In this document: one piece after another, positions 26,401 to 36,960 of the stretch | Layout of the letters: every line of letters begins with the position of its first letter | How positions within the stretch are numbered: position 1 is the stretch's first letter | Assembly (NCBI RefSeq): GCF_021018895.1 | Contig: NC_079374.1 | Coordinates: 7,302,212-7,366,211, forward strand | Length of the DNA stretch: 64,000 bases | Direction: 5' to 3' | Origin: Seriola aureovittata | Taxonomy: Eukaryota; Chordata; Actinopteri; Carangiformes; Carangidae | The notes under the pieces: generated by a model | Databases searched by the model: none | What the model was told of the DNA's origin: nothing | What the model saw: the letters and a program-made list of their open reading frames with translations, nothing else | Translations under genes and position numbers: made by a program

Positions 26401-28533
26401 GCATAAAAACGTCATAGTATAGTATGTAAAAAAAGTTTTAAAAAAACGTCATAGTATAGTATGTCAAAAAACGTCATAAAATAGTAAGAAATAAAAATGT
26501 GAAAAAAACATCATAGTATAGTATGTCAAAAAACGTCATAGTATAGTGTGCAAAAAAAGTAAAAAAAAAAGTCATAGTATAGTAAGGCATAAAAACGTCA
26601 AAAAACGTCATAAAATACTAAGGCATAAAAACGTCATAGTATAGTATGTAAAAAGAGTAAAAAAAAAAAAACCTCATAGCATAGTATGTCAAAAAACATC
26701 ATAGTAAGGCACTAAAATGTGAAAAAAACGTCATAAAATAGTAAAGCATGAAAATGTGAAAAACTTATTAGTATAGTAAGGCAAGCATCATAAAATAGTA
26801 AGGCATAAAAACGTAGTATAGTAAGGCTTAAAAAAGTTTTAAAAAAGTCATAGTACAGTATGTCAAAAAACGTCATAGTATAATAAGGCATAAAAACGTC
26901 ATAGTATAGTATGTAAAAAAAGTTTAAAAAAAACGTCATAGTATAGTATGTCAAAAAACGTCATAAAATAGTAAGGCATAAAAACGTCATAGTATAGTAT
27001 GTCAAGAAATGTCATAAAATAGTAAGAAATAAAAATGTGAAAAAAACATCATAGTATAGTATGTCAAAAACGTCATAGTATAGTATGTCAAAAAACGTCA
27101 TAGTATAGTAAGGCTTAAAAAAGTCCAAAAAAAGTCATGGTATAGTAAGGTATTAAAATGTGAAAAAAACATCATAGTATAGTATGTCAAAAAACGTCAT
27201 AGTATAGTGTGCAAAAAAAGTAAAAAAAAAAGTCATAGTATAGTAAGGCATAAAAACGTCAAAAAACGTCATAAAATACTAAGGCATAAAAACTTCATAG
27301 TATAGTATGTAAAAAGAGTAAAAAAAAAAAAAACCTCATAGCATAGTATGTCAAAAAACATCATAGTAAGGCACTAAAATGTGAAAAAAACGTCATAAAA
27401 TAGTAAAGCATGAAAATGTGAAAAACTTATTAGTATAGTAAGGCAAGCATCATAAAATAGTAAGGCATAAAAACGTAGTATAGTAAGGCTTAAAAAAGTT
27501 TTAAAAAAGTCATAGTACAGTATGTCAAAAAACGTCATAGTATAATAAGGCATAAAAACGTCATAGTATAGTATGTCAAGAAATGTCATAAAATAGTAAG
27601 AAATAAAAATGTGAAAAAAACATCATAGTATAGTATGTCAAAAATGTCATAGTATAGTATGTCAAAAAACGTCATAGTATAGTAAGGCTTAAAAAAGTCC
27701 AAAAAAAGTCATAGTATAGTAAGGTATTAAAATGTGAAAAAAACATCATAGTATAGTATGTCAAAAAACGTCATAGTATAGTGTGCAAAAAAAGTTAAAA
27801 AAAAAAGTAATAGTATAGTATGTCAAAAAACGTCATAAAATACTAAGGCATAAAAACGTCATAGTATAGTATGTCAAAAAACGTCATAGTATAATAAGGC
27901 ATAAAAACGTCATAGTATAGTATGTAAAAAAAGTTTTAAAAAAACGTCATAAAATAGTAAGAAATAAAAATGTGAAAAAAACATCATAGTATAGTATGTC
28001 AAAAAACGTCATAGTATAGTGTGCAAAAAAAGTAAAAAAAAAAGTCATAGTATAGTAAGGCATAAAAACGTCAAAAAACGTCATAAAATAGTAAGGCATA
28101 AAAACGTAGTATAGTAAGGCATAAAAACTTCATAGTATAGTATGTAAAAAGAGTAAAAAAAAAAAACCTCATAGCATAGTATGTCAAAAAACATCATAGT
28201 AAGGCACTAAAATGTGAAAAAAACGTCATAAAATAGTAAAGCATGAAAATGTGAAAAACTTATTAGTATAGTAAGGCAAGCATCATAAAATAGTAAGGCA
28301 TAAAAACGTAGTATAGTAAGGCTTAAAAAAGTCATAGTACAGTATGTCAAGAAATGTCATAAAATAGTAAGAAATAAAAATGTGAAAAAAACATAGTATA
28401 GTATGTCAAAAACGTCATAGTATAGTAAGGCTTAAAAAAGTTTAAAAAAAAGACATACCATAGTATGTCAAAAAACGTCATAGTATAGTAAGCCATAAAA
28501 ATGCCAAAACACCTCATAAAATAGTAAGGCATA
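20431..28533 (-). repeat. Reversed arm of giant satellite array (8.1 kb)
   Basis: The same units as 6475-19960 appear in reverse complement: core CGTCATAGTATAGTA, linkers GGCAT and TGTC, and A runs. Rare variants are shared with the forward arm. Examples are the reverse of CACATTTTTATTTCTTAC (forward 9300 and 13908), of TTTTATGAGGTGTTTTGGC, and of the ACTTTTTTTACACAC linker. The arms therefore come from one amplified pool. A variant with AAGCATGAAAATGTG then GGCAAGCATC (near 23440, 23915, 26260, 26747, 27409, 28240) is seen only in this arm. The outer edge ends abruptly at 28533. Confidence 0.96.
21426..27070 (-). repeat. 2.82-kb higher-order repeat, two tandem copies
   Basis: Matching blocks lie 2820-2821 bp apart: 21426-21614 with 24247-24435, 22267-22557 with 25088-25378, and 22916-23158 with 25736-25978. 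The first copy is about 21426-24246 and the second about 24247-27067. This period differs from the 1.15 and ~4.7 kb periods of the forward arm, so the arms kept amplifying separately after the inversion. Confidence 0.88.
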
Positions 28534-30167
28534 ATAACGTCATCTCAAGTGAAAAAGGATCAGTTGTATGTTCAGGGCTTGAAAGTATCAGAGCGTACAC
28601 AAACTCCTCCCTCCGCCCCATGTCCTCTCCCTACGATATAATACATAAGCTGTAACACTTGTAAGCAGCAAGAGAGAATAACAGGTGAGGTTGAGTTACC
28701 TCAGTGAGTTCAGCTAATTGTCGCTTTCCTGGAAGTGCATTAAAAAGATAAAACTCACTAAAGACCTTCCATGCAAAGGTATTACACATTATTTTGTCCA
28801 TTTTTATGACGAATTGCAGACTTCTCTGGCTGGCGAGAAAACCTGAGGAATGTATTTAATTACAACATTGCAGTAAATCGTTTGTCAAGGCACCCCACTT
28901 GGTCTCACAGGGAACCGGTTACTGTTAAAACTGGGCAGGGAGAAGTGTTTCTCATGTCTGATTCTCATATCCAAACAATTCTTTTTTTTTTTTTTTTTTT
29001 TTTTTGTATTTATCACTTCATTTTTTGTGTGGAGTCTGCCAGAACGATGCATTCATGTCCAGTGCTTAGTTAGCTTGTGAACCGAGTGCAGCTGATTCAC
29101 AAAGCTAAGCCTCCCTCACCTCCCTCAGCGCCGATCGCCACAAATAAATTATCAACCTGTGGGAGGCAAATTATGTCACTGCTGTGACACTTTTTTGTTC
29201 CTGAGGGGACATGTTTGCTGTTGACTGTTACCATAAATTCACAAATACTGTCCTTTATTCAACCCAACTGCGGCGTGCCAGGCCATTATTGGAAACAGGC
29301 TTTTATTCTCAGCTGCCAGTTTATTAGCTACACAGAGCTAAAGCTAATGCAGTGTAATACAACAGTCCTGCAATAACTCCTTCCTCGTGAAGGTTATAAT
29401 GTCAGAGTGGTGTCAACAAGGCTAAATAACAAAGAAACACCATGATGTATATTTCAGCACAGTTCAACAGCACCACAAACTACAGTGTCCAGAATGATGA
29501 CAGTTGAATCGTCACCTCTCTCATGAAGGACATAGACTACATTTACAGGTGTACCTAATAAACTGAGTGTATGATAGACAGTCATATCTTTAATGAGATG
29601 TTTCCTGATTTGCTGCAGTTTTAATTTGTTGTTGATGCTTTTTGCCTGCATGTTTACCTGTTGTCGTGATAAGACGCATAATTTCGTACTCTCTGCTCTG
29701 CTGCTCCGAGTTTCTTTTCTCTAACAGAAATACTGTTTTTAATTCTTTTGATTGATGCCAGTTGTGTCCAGTTCGCTATTTTTCAAGTGCGGTCAGTTCA
29801 GAGTCACTGAAACTTTTCCTGCGTCAACGTTGCACATTAAAGCCTTCCAGCATCTTCCAGTCCCGCTACGATTTTAATTTTAAACATTTGCAAGAAATAT
29901 GACAGTGACTCAGTGAGACTCTGAAAAAAAACAGGAGAGCAGAAATGATTTTAATTGGTGAATAAAAAGTGTATTTGTGATAAAAAGCAGAAAGTTGGTG
30001 AGTCAGACATGACTGTTTTTGTGATGATGGAATTAATGCTGTGGAAATTTACCTGTATAATGTACTATACAGGTGCGTTTCACTGTGTCTAATCTGTTGT
30101 TTAATTAATTAGTTTGAAATTTACCACATGATGATGGACTGACGTTGCCTCCTGCGATCTGTCTCAG
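28534..30167 (+). other. Right unique flank of the last GDAP2 intron
   Basis: Ordinary intron sequence from the abrupt end of the array to the last exon. It holds a poly-T run (28982-29005). The acceptor CTGTCTCAG is preceded by a moderately pyrimidine-rich stretch. No exon or element is recognised. Confidence 0.6.
28982..29005. repeat. Poly-T run
   Basis: Uninterrupted run of about 24 T. It could be the tail of a minus-strand retroposed sequence, but no body is recognised. Confidence 0.85.
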
Positions 30168-30209
30168 GTGAATGGACCCTACCATCCCGCCCAGTCTTCT
30201 GGCCTGTGA
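30168..30209 (+). CDS. gdap2: GDAP2 last exon, with stop codon
   Basis: After acceptor GTCTCAG (ends 30167) the frame continues in phase 0 as VNGPYHPAQSSGL and then TGA. Mammalian GDAP2 ends ENGPYY followed by a short Pro/Ser-rich tail and a final leucine. The NGPY block, phase, length (13 against about 15 codons) and final L all agree. The tail after NGPY is poorly conserved in the family, so its divergence is expected. The exon was located by carrying phase 0 from LEYDAR at 3366 and looking for NGPY. No better candidate was found in the window. It shows that the whole inverted satellite is inside GDAP2 and not beyond it. Confidence 0.85.
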   Translation: MNGPYHPAQSSGL

Positions 30210-30979
30210 CAGACGACCAATCAGACCTCTCTGCTGGATTGATGAGGTGGTGACGGCCTCTCAACTGGAGGCCATTAACGGACATCATGTTGCCCGTGTG
30301 GTCTGACCTCGTCCCTTCCTCTTCAAGGCTCCGAAGCATCGTGGGGGAAATTCTCCTTTTGTTCTGTCCCTGCCAAGAAGGACAAAATGAACAGTGGCAG
30401 GCCACATTCAGCAGCGTGTGGCCTGGTGAGCGGTCGTTCTCATTCACCGCAGACTATTTGTGGATCTGGTATGGTTCTTGGATTATGCCTTACACAAAGA
30501 CTTCTTATTCAGCAGTTTCCTCAAACATCCCTAAATATGAAGCATCGTGTCAAGCCTGACAGTCACTCAAAGCCTTTTCCATCGTGCGGTCAGATCAAAT
30601 GTCTTTGCCCATGCCTCAAAAACTGTCAGACTTTTCAGATGCTGGACACTAAAGGATGACTTATGTCTGGATTTCCACACTGTTTCATTCCACACCGCTC
30701 TGGACTGCAAAAGCTCTGTATGAAGTAAAGACTAATGCTGCGTTTGACTCAGTCGGAAGTTGGAAATTCCTACCCGGTACAACGCTGTAATAACAACCTC
30801 TGTTCTCATGCAGTCATAGCTGGAAAACCCCAGACGTGAGAGGAATTAACGCCGGGGATATTTCCTTTGATTGACACAAACACTGCTCCTTATACAGCAG
30901 CTAATGTCCCTCTAATCGTTGGCTAGGTATCACAACAGCATTAAGTTTACATCACAAAGTCGTGTTTATCCATTTAGCA

Positions 30980-31305
30980 ACTTGACATTTGGGAAATACA
31001 CTTATTTGCTTAATTGACTCAAGTTAGATATTTGATATTTGTGCGTTAAATATGAAGCTAAGGGACAGTTAGGTTAGTCAAGCATAAAGTCTGGAGGCAA
31101 GGGGAAAAGGCTAACTTCGCTATGTCATAAACAAACAAGACATATTGTGTTAGTTTGTCAGCTTTAAAAATGTTTTTCTTACCTTTTGAACAGCTGTAGC
31201 TTCATATTTAACACACAGATATGACAGTTTAATCCCTCTTCTCATCTAATGTCTGACAGGAGAGCATATAATAATATTTCCCCAAAATGTTGGCGTATTC
31301 TTTAA
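30980..31305. mobile_element. MITE-like teleost element, copy 1
   Basis: The left part reads TTGACATTTGGGAAATACAC, then GTGCGTTAAATATGAAGCTA. The right end (CCCCAAAATGTTGGCGTATT, then CTTTAA) is the approximate inverse of the left end of copy 2 at 36669. This matches a dispersed element often seen in percomorph genomes, with ends like TTAAAGGAATAGTTTGACA. There is no coding capacity. Confidence 0.65.
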
Positions 31306-32333
31306 GCTTTAAATCCACGCACAGTTTCCAGTTGGATTTAAGGTGATGTGCTGAAAGTCTAAGGAGTGATGAAATACTGCTGATATCTGCATCACAAAAA
31401 ACTCATTAATTTCCACTTGGCTTCTCTGTTGCATTTTCTTAGCAGGAAGTTCATAATTTCTTACTGTATGGTTTGTCTGGAAGGCAGCAGAGCATCTATG
31501 TGCTTCTACCTACAACTCAGCATCATTGTTAAATCAATCAATTAAGAATTGTCAAACATTCACAGGTTGCAGTTTCTCAAATGTGCGAATCTGCTGCTCT
31601 TTCTGTTTTTATATTGTCATAAACTTGATATTCTTTTTGTCACATAAAAACGAGCAAGTTAAGGACCTCACCTGAGCAGTTTTGATCTTGAAACTGTAGA
31701 GATAAAACTTAAATCACGAGGCTTCTCTTCGTCTATAGTAGTGCCTGTCTGAAGATACACTGCCCAGTCTTTGTTAAATCAGCCTCATCGTCCAGCTGAT
31801 CCTCCTCACTGTCTGCAGAAGCTTTCTACCTGGAGGTCAGGAGATGATAGAAAGGATTACAAACAGTATTCTCTCACTGTCTCGTGTATTTGCTTCTAAA
31901 TAGTTTTAGGATTGTACGTTTTCTCTTGTGAAATGCTGGATAGTTTTCAGCTGCTCTGCTTCCTCTGATATTTACTGCTTGACAGCGTCACTTTGTTTTA
32001 ACGGTGCACAAGCCAACAAGGATCAGAACTGCTGTTTTATAGCCTTTCTCACTCTCGCATGATGAAGGAAAGGAGACTTGTTTGATTTTTCTTTTCCTCT
32101 TGCCTTTGCTAATGGAGCTTGAAATCTTTTGTGCCTGTTTGTCTGTTTTGTCCCTCACTCACTAAATTCCTCTTTATTTGCACAGTTAGCTCCACTTTAC
32201 TCTGTTTTCACAATCCACAAGTCGTTTGTTTTAACTCAGACTACCACACTGGTGGCTTTACTTTATCAGGGCAAATCAAATGTACTGAACTTTTTCCAGC
32301 AGTCATTATGTAGCAAACCCGATCTGTCTGGTA

Positions 32334-32344
32334 CCCCCCCCCCC
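32334..32344. repeat. Poly-C run
   Basis: About 11 C interrupted by no other base before TCCCGG. Simple repeat only. Confidence 0.6.
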
Positions 32345-33354
32345 TCCCGGAGGTAACACTGTCACCATGTAAATGTAGATTCTGTTTGGGATTTCACCTG
32401 CATGTAGTTGTGTCTTCACCCAGTTCTGTCTGCTGTGTTTCCACATCATGAATCAGCATCTGCATCTTTAAATCATTTCACTTCTGCTGGAAAGAAACAA
32501 ACAAAAATAGTGACACTATCATAAAGTTCAGCTTCAAACTTGAGGCTTCTTAAATTGTAACTTACACGTTTTTTTTTTAAGTCTCTTCCAGAGGGGAGAT
32601 GTCGTTGCCGTGTCAGTTGCTCAATGACATTTCTGTGGCTCCGTTTGAAATCGCCCTGTTAAGAAAATGCAAACAGTCAAAAAGAAGAATTTTAGTCAGC
32701 TGTTAAACGTCTTTGATTCTTATTTTATTAAAGATAAACAAGGGGCGGGGTGACATGAGTCCAAGTAGAGAAACTACAAGACGCCCCTCGTGCTTTTACA
32801 AAAATAAAGATTTAAAGACTGAACGTGACAATGTGCTGTTCAGAATGTCATAAATACTGAAACTGGAGAATCTGAGTCAATCTGGTGTCACTGTTTTCCC
32901 TTCAGCCGTCTCCATTATGAAGAAACGACCTGAAAATGGCTTCAGATCAGTGAAGCTGTTATTGTCAGAACTGTGATCATGTCAGAATGTATATATAAAT
33001 ATATGATGAGCCAAATTTAGACTTTCTGGAGATGAATATTATCTTTTTTTATGATTTCAAAGTGATGAATGCAAAAGACTTACAGGAAATGACTTCTTTG
33101 GTGTCCACATGTCCTGTACTGTTTTTATTTTACTTTACACTGATTAAAATGATTTTGTTAAAGTGTTTTTCAGTTCCTGTTTGATAATAGACGCTCTGAT
33201 TGTCCATCGTCTTTCAATTTTGGTCAAGAACGAAGCTGAACAAAGACAATAAAGTACATATCTATCATTTAGTAGAGGACTAATTTGTTTTTACATCATC
33301 TCTCTAAATCAAACACAGGTGGCGCCCATGCTGCATTTTAACTCCTATGCTCTT

Positions 33355-33645
33355 ATTTATTTTGTGCTTGGGTTGTCCGTCCATCCCATTCTCGAGGACA
33401 CAATAGCTCAGTAACACCTTGAGGGAATTTCTTAAGATTTGGTAAAAATTTTCACCTCAACTCAAGGAAAAACTGATTAGACTTTGGTGGTTAAAGGTTA
33501 AAGGTCAAGGTGACCTCTGAAAACAAATTTTAGCCATAACTCAAGACCTCACACAGCAATTATTACAGAATTTCACACAAATGGTTAAAATTTTATATGA
33601 GTCTGGATAAACAGGGATGTGACCTGAAACTAGTGGCGGAGGCAG
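33355..33645. repeat. Dispersed teleost repeat
   Basis: Contains GTTAAAGGTCAAGGTGACCT and 'ttttagccataactcaag', phrases of a repeat widespread in perch-like fishes. It is a degenerate copy without coding capacity. The family is not named because no library could be searched. Confidence 0.5.
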
Positions 33646-34425
33646 ACAACCACAAGGTGCTAATTCTAGTTAGCATGTGAAACACCCTTAACAACTGGAC
33701 CCCAGGTTATATTTGCAACTGCAATGACAAACTGAATTTTTAGCAGAAAGAAGAAAAACAAAAAGCCATAAAATGATGTGTCTATATACTGAGAACAGTG
33801 TGTTCAGGACCTGAGATGAATTCAGGTCAGCCAGAGAGGGAAAATAATCCATCACTTGCAGCTGGTAACTGATAAAATAGCAATACAGCCAAACCAGGAA
33901 GACTCCCAAGTCTAAGAGAGTCAGCTATTACATGCTGAAGAGCTTAAAGCCTGTACTGCAGTCAGATTGCTCTGTGAAGAGAAAATCAGAGTTCACTTGG
34001 AAGGTGTCTGACGATGCTTTATATTTCAGAGAACCTCCTGAGTTCAAGCATTTTAACATTTTGGGATGAGTGTGCAGCAAGAAGACGTAAAACCATCACA
34101 CCTGTCAACTTCTCAGTGAGAGAACTGAACAAACCTTCCTGTAAATTCATTTATCAAAATGGAAAAGAAGATAAAATCCAAAAATTGTTTACATCAACTA
34201 AGATTCAAGTCAAAATGTTAAACTAATGTAGGATTTTATTTCCTTACCTTTCAGCCTCATTGAATGAAACATCTAGGTGTTTACATCTTTCTTCTCTTTA
34301 AAACTCAAGATTCAACCCCTTCATGAATCATGCGCATCGAGACTCCATCTACAATCAGAGCAGATGTGAAGCAGATGTGACATCCATAACATACAAAAAG
34401 TCTATAAAATTTATCCGGTGTTGAA

Positions 34426-35010
34426 ACAAGTAATCAGATCCTTTACTCAAGTTAACGTCCAGTGATCAAAAGTTTACTTTACCCCGTCACCAGACACCCA
34501 CATTTTTCTGCACAAGCGTGAAAATAATGTCAATACCCCAGCGTCCTTAAAGGTGCCTCTTTAAATTTTACAACCAAAAACTCAAGATGAGTTGTATCTT
34601 TTGTTTGGAAAACACTTTGGAGCTACAGCCACAAGTCTGAACAATCTCTGCGACAGATGTTGCAGTGATGTGAGGATCCTAAAATGCACAGATTTGCAAA
34701 GATAGAATCAGGAGACTTTGAGCGTTCAGGCAGTGTATAATTAGTAAGGTTGTGCGACGACTGTGAGTCTGGTACAGACCCAAGCACACGGGTGGGAGGG
34801 TGCATTTTAAAAAGGTTAAAAGGTTAAATGTGCATTAATATTATCAGCAGAAAAATGTAGTAAAGTAAAAGTAGTTATTATACAGGAGAATGGCTTTTAG
34901 TATTCTGTCATTTCAACTGATGCGTTTATGTGTAAGCATCATTTTATAATATTTTACTATATATTTACTATATTTCCTTCTAAAATGCAGTTAAGTATAA
35001 AATCTAACTA
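34426..35010 (+). repeat. Fragments of the TACTTAAGT-type percomorph repeat
   Basis: AATCAGATCCTTTACTCAAG at ~34433 and AGTAAAGTAAAAGTAGTTAT at ~34858 are the two halves of a common element ('cagatcctttacttaagtaaaagtag'). They are separated here by ~400 bp of unrelated sequence, possibly a later insertion. Confidence 0.5.
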
Positions 35011-35940
35011 CATTAGTATTAGTGGACACTTGTTCATGAATCACCATCATAACTTCAACAAGCTAGCAAGCTAAGAGGCTACATCTTTTAAATGTAGTGG
35101 GACAGTCAGGCTTAAACACAAAATAACCTCCCTACTAAATCTTTAAAAATGAATCACATATGGTCTAAAAAAAAAAAAGTCCAGTAATTTCTTAAAACAA
35201 CTGTTAGCAAACACCACTCTAAAGCTAATGCTATAGCGTAACTTATAGTGTAACAAATGCTAATGCTATAGCGGTTTTCACACCGGCAGGATGGTGTATA
35301 TGGGACTGATTCAAAATGAACTAAAGTGTCCGTGTCTATTGTGATGAAGGAACATGTCAGCCGGTGTGGCTCCATGTGTTTTTAATAGTTTTAACAACAG
35401 TTTAAAAATGGAGTCATGTGGCCCAGAGGAACATGATATATGAGGCTTTGACTACACAGACAAAACCTGTTATTAGGAACAATTTGTGGATGGTTTTGGT
35501 CTATTCATGAGTTTTGTTGACAGTAATTAAAATACAGAATATCAGCATTATCCTCTCAGTGGGATGTTGCCCCACAAAATCTTCGCTGTTTTGAGGAAGG
35601 AAAGGGGATATCGAATATATCATGATTTGTTTTGACAGTGCAGCTATAAAGACTTACTTCACCTTATTTGTTTTATGGTTAAATTCATTTTATAGATACA
35701 GGAAGTGAATAATCTTTATAAATGTGTGTCTGATGTGTAGACTGGTGTGATTCACCTGCAAAGATGAGACAGAGATCGAATCCAGAGGCTTCAGGTGCCT
35801 TTTCCCTTTAAGAACACAGGAAAGATTGAGACACATAAGTGGCTGAATTAGAAGGATAAACAGCAGGTGTTGCACTCAGTGTGTTTTTTTTCCACCGGTC
35901 TCACCTTCCCTCCACAGAAAACAGCATCATGTTCCAGGAA
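35011..35940. other. Intergenic, no gene seen
   Basis: AT-rich. A small direct duplication (GCTAATGCTATAGCG) occurs at ~35226 and ~35260. No exon or element recognised. Confidence 0.5.
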
Positions 35941-35944
35941 GTGA

Positions 35945-36205
35945 AGAAGTGGCCGTGTGCTGATTAAAAATCTCCAGCCGGCATGTCTGCTCTCCGCTGT
36001 CCTCGCCGCCTCCCGTCTCCTCACCTGCCCACATCCTGCTGACCGCGGTGACCCTCTTTCATCATGTCTCATCTTCGGCTTTTTAATCTCTCTATTCGTT
36101 CTGGCCGGATTAAAGTGCTGAGCAGGAGATGGGGACGGAAGGATGCTGCTGTCCTGTAAATGAAGAGCTGTGGCGGGTGGAGGAGCAAATCCATCTTTTA
36201 TGGAC
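35945..36205. promoter_or_regulatory. CpG-richer segment, possible orphan promoter
   Basis: GC content and CpG density rise locally (for example CGCCGCCTCCCG, CTGACCGCGGTGACC, TCTGGCCGG). The flanks are AT-rich. It overlaps a minus-strand open frame of 161 codons whose product I do not recognise. It could mark the start of an unannotated transcript or be a chance GC island. Confidence 0.25.
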
Positions 36206-36444
36206 CTCCCTCCGTGACAGGCAGGGATTAGCTGGTCAAAACAGAGAGGCAGCCAGAGCAGGAAAACACAGGAAATCATCACAAGCCTTTGCCAGTGTTC
36301 AAATGACACTGAAGAGTAAAACATGCAGATCACTCTTATATGACGATATTTTTTTTTTTTTTATCTGCATTGCTACATCTAAAAAGGAAGTTGGAAACTG
36401 CTGCTGACATGCACGACAATAATAAACATACATTAGTTCACATA

Positions 36445-36640
36445 CAGTCCAGACAATAAATATTTGGACAGTTACACACTTTTCGTTCTTCAGGCTCCGA
36501 GCTTCAGCACATTCAATTTGAAATAAATGAATGAAGGATTAAATAAAAGTCTCGGCTTTAATTTGAGGATGTTTACGTCAGTAATTAGAAACTGTGTAGC
36601 TGAAGCCCTGAAAGATTTGTAATTGAGCTGGAAACTGCTT
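36445..36640. mobile_element. Tc1/mariner-like MITE fragment
   Basis: Starts ACAGTCCAGACAATAAATAT then TTGGACAGTTACAC, with CAGCACATTCAATTTGAAA downstream. These resemble the conserved end of small Tc1/mariner-related elements of fish. The second end is not recognised, so it is probably truncated. Confidence 0.45.
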
Positions 36641-36668
36641 GCAGACTTGTCCTTGTGGGGGTAGCCCT

Positions 36669-36960
36669 TAAAGGAATAGTTTGACAGTTTGGGAAAATGC
36701 TTTCATTTGTTTTTCTTGGCGAGAGTTAGATGAGAAGATTGATACCGCTCATATTTGTAATTAAACATAAGGCTGCAGCCAACAGCTGGTTAGCTGCAAC
36801 CAGCTTTCTACAAACAGTAGAAACAGGGGCAAACAGCTTGACTGGCTCTGTCTGAAGGCAATAAAATCTGCCTAGCAACACCACTAATACTAACTAATTA
36901 TTTCTCTTTTGATTAATACATACAAAAACCAGCGTCTAAAAATAATGATTCACTGTTTTA
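36669..36960. mobile_element. MITE-like teleost element, copy 2
   Basis: Starts TTAAAGGAATAGTTTGACAG and continues GAGAGTTAGATGAGAAGATT and CAGCTGGTTAGCTGCAACC. It is the same family as 30980-31305. The right terminal inverted repeat is not evident, so it appears truncated near 36960. Confidence 0.65.

Larger units (their letters stand above)
3367..30167 (+). other. gdap2: Last GDAP2 intron (26.8 kb) containing a giant inverted satellite
   Basis: The intron runs from donor GTAGGC to acceptor CTGTCTCAG and is phase 0 on both sides. It has four parts. A unique left flank (3367-6474) precedes the forward tandem array (6475-19960). A unique island (19961-20364) separates that from the reversed array (about 20431-28533), which is followed by a unique right flank (28534-30167). 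Arrays make up about 21.6 kb, or 80%. The intron is large for a fish gene whose neighbouring intron is 1.4 kb, and most of the excess is array. Confidence 0.9.
30210..33270 (+). other. gdap2: GDAP2 3' UTR, end uncertain
   Basis: Sequence after the TGA. No AATAAA occurs in the first 2.5 kb. Candidates are ATTAAA at 32728-32733, AATAAA at 32803-32808 and AATAAA at 33248-33253. A MITE-like element (30980-31305) lies within the possible UTR. A 6-bp hairpin (GGCCTC/GAGGCC) sits at 30255-30273. The true poly-A site cannot be decided from sequence alone. Confidence 0.45.

Noticed and set aside
20749..28532. Minus-strand open frames with the same Y/F/M-rich peptides
   Set aside because: Mirror image of the forward-arm frames in the inverted array; no independent evidence of coding.
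6475..28533. CRISPR-like array of short direct repeats
   Set aside because: There are no unique spacers of constant length, no cas genes, and the sequence is vertebrate. The units are contiguous satellite monomers.
35848..36333. Minus-strand 161-codon open frame
   Set aside because: Lies over the local GC-rich patch, has no recognisable domain, and a + strand frame overlaps it. Length is within chance for GC-richer DNA.
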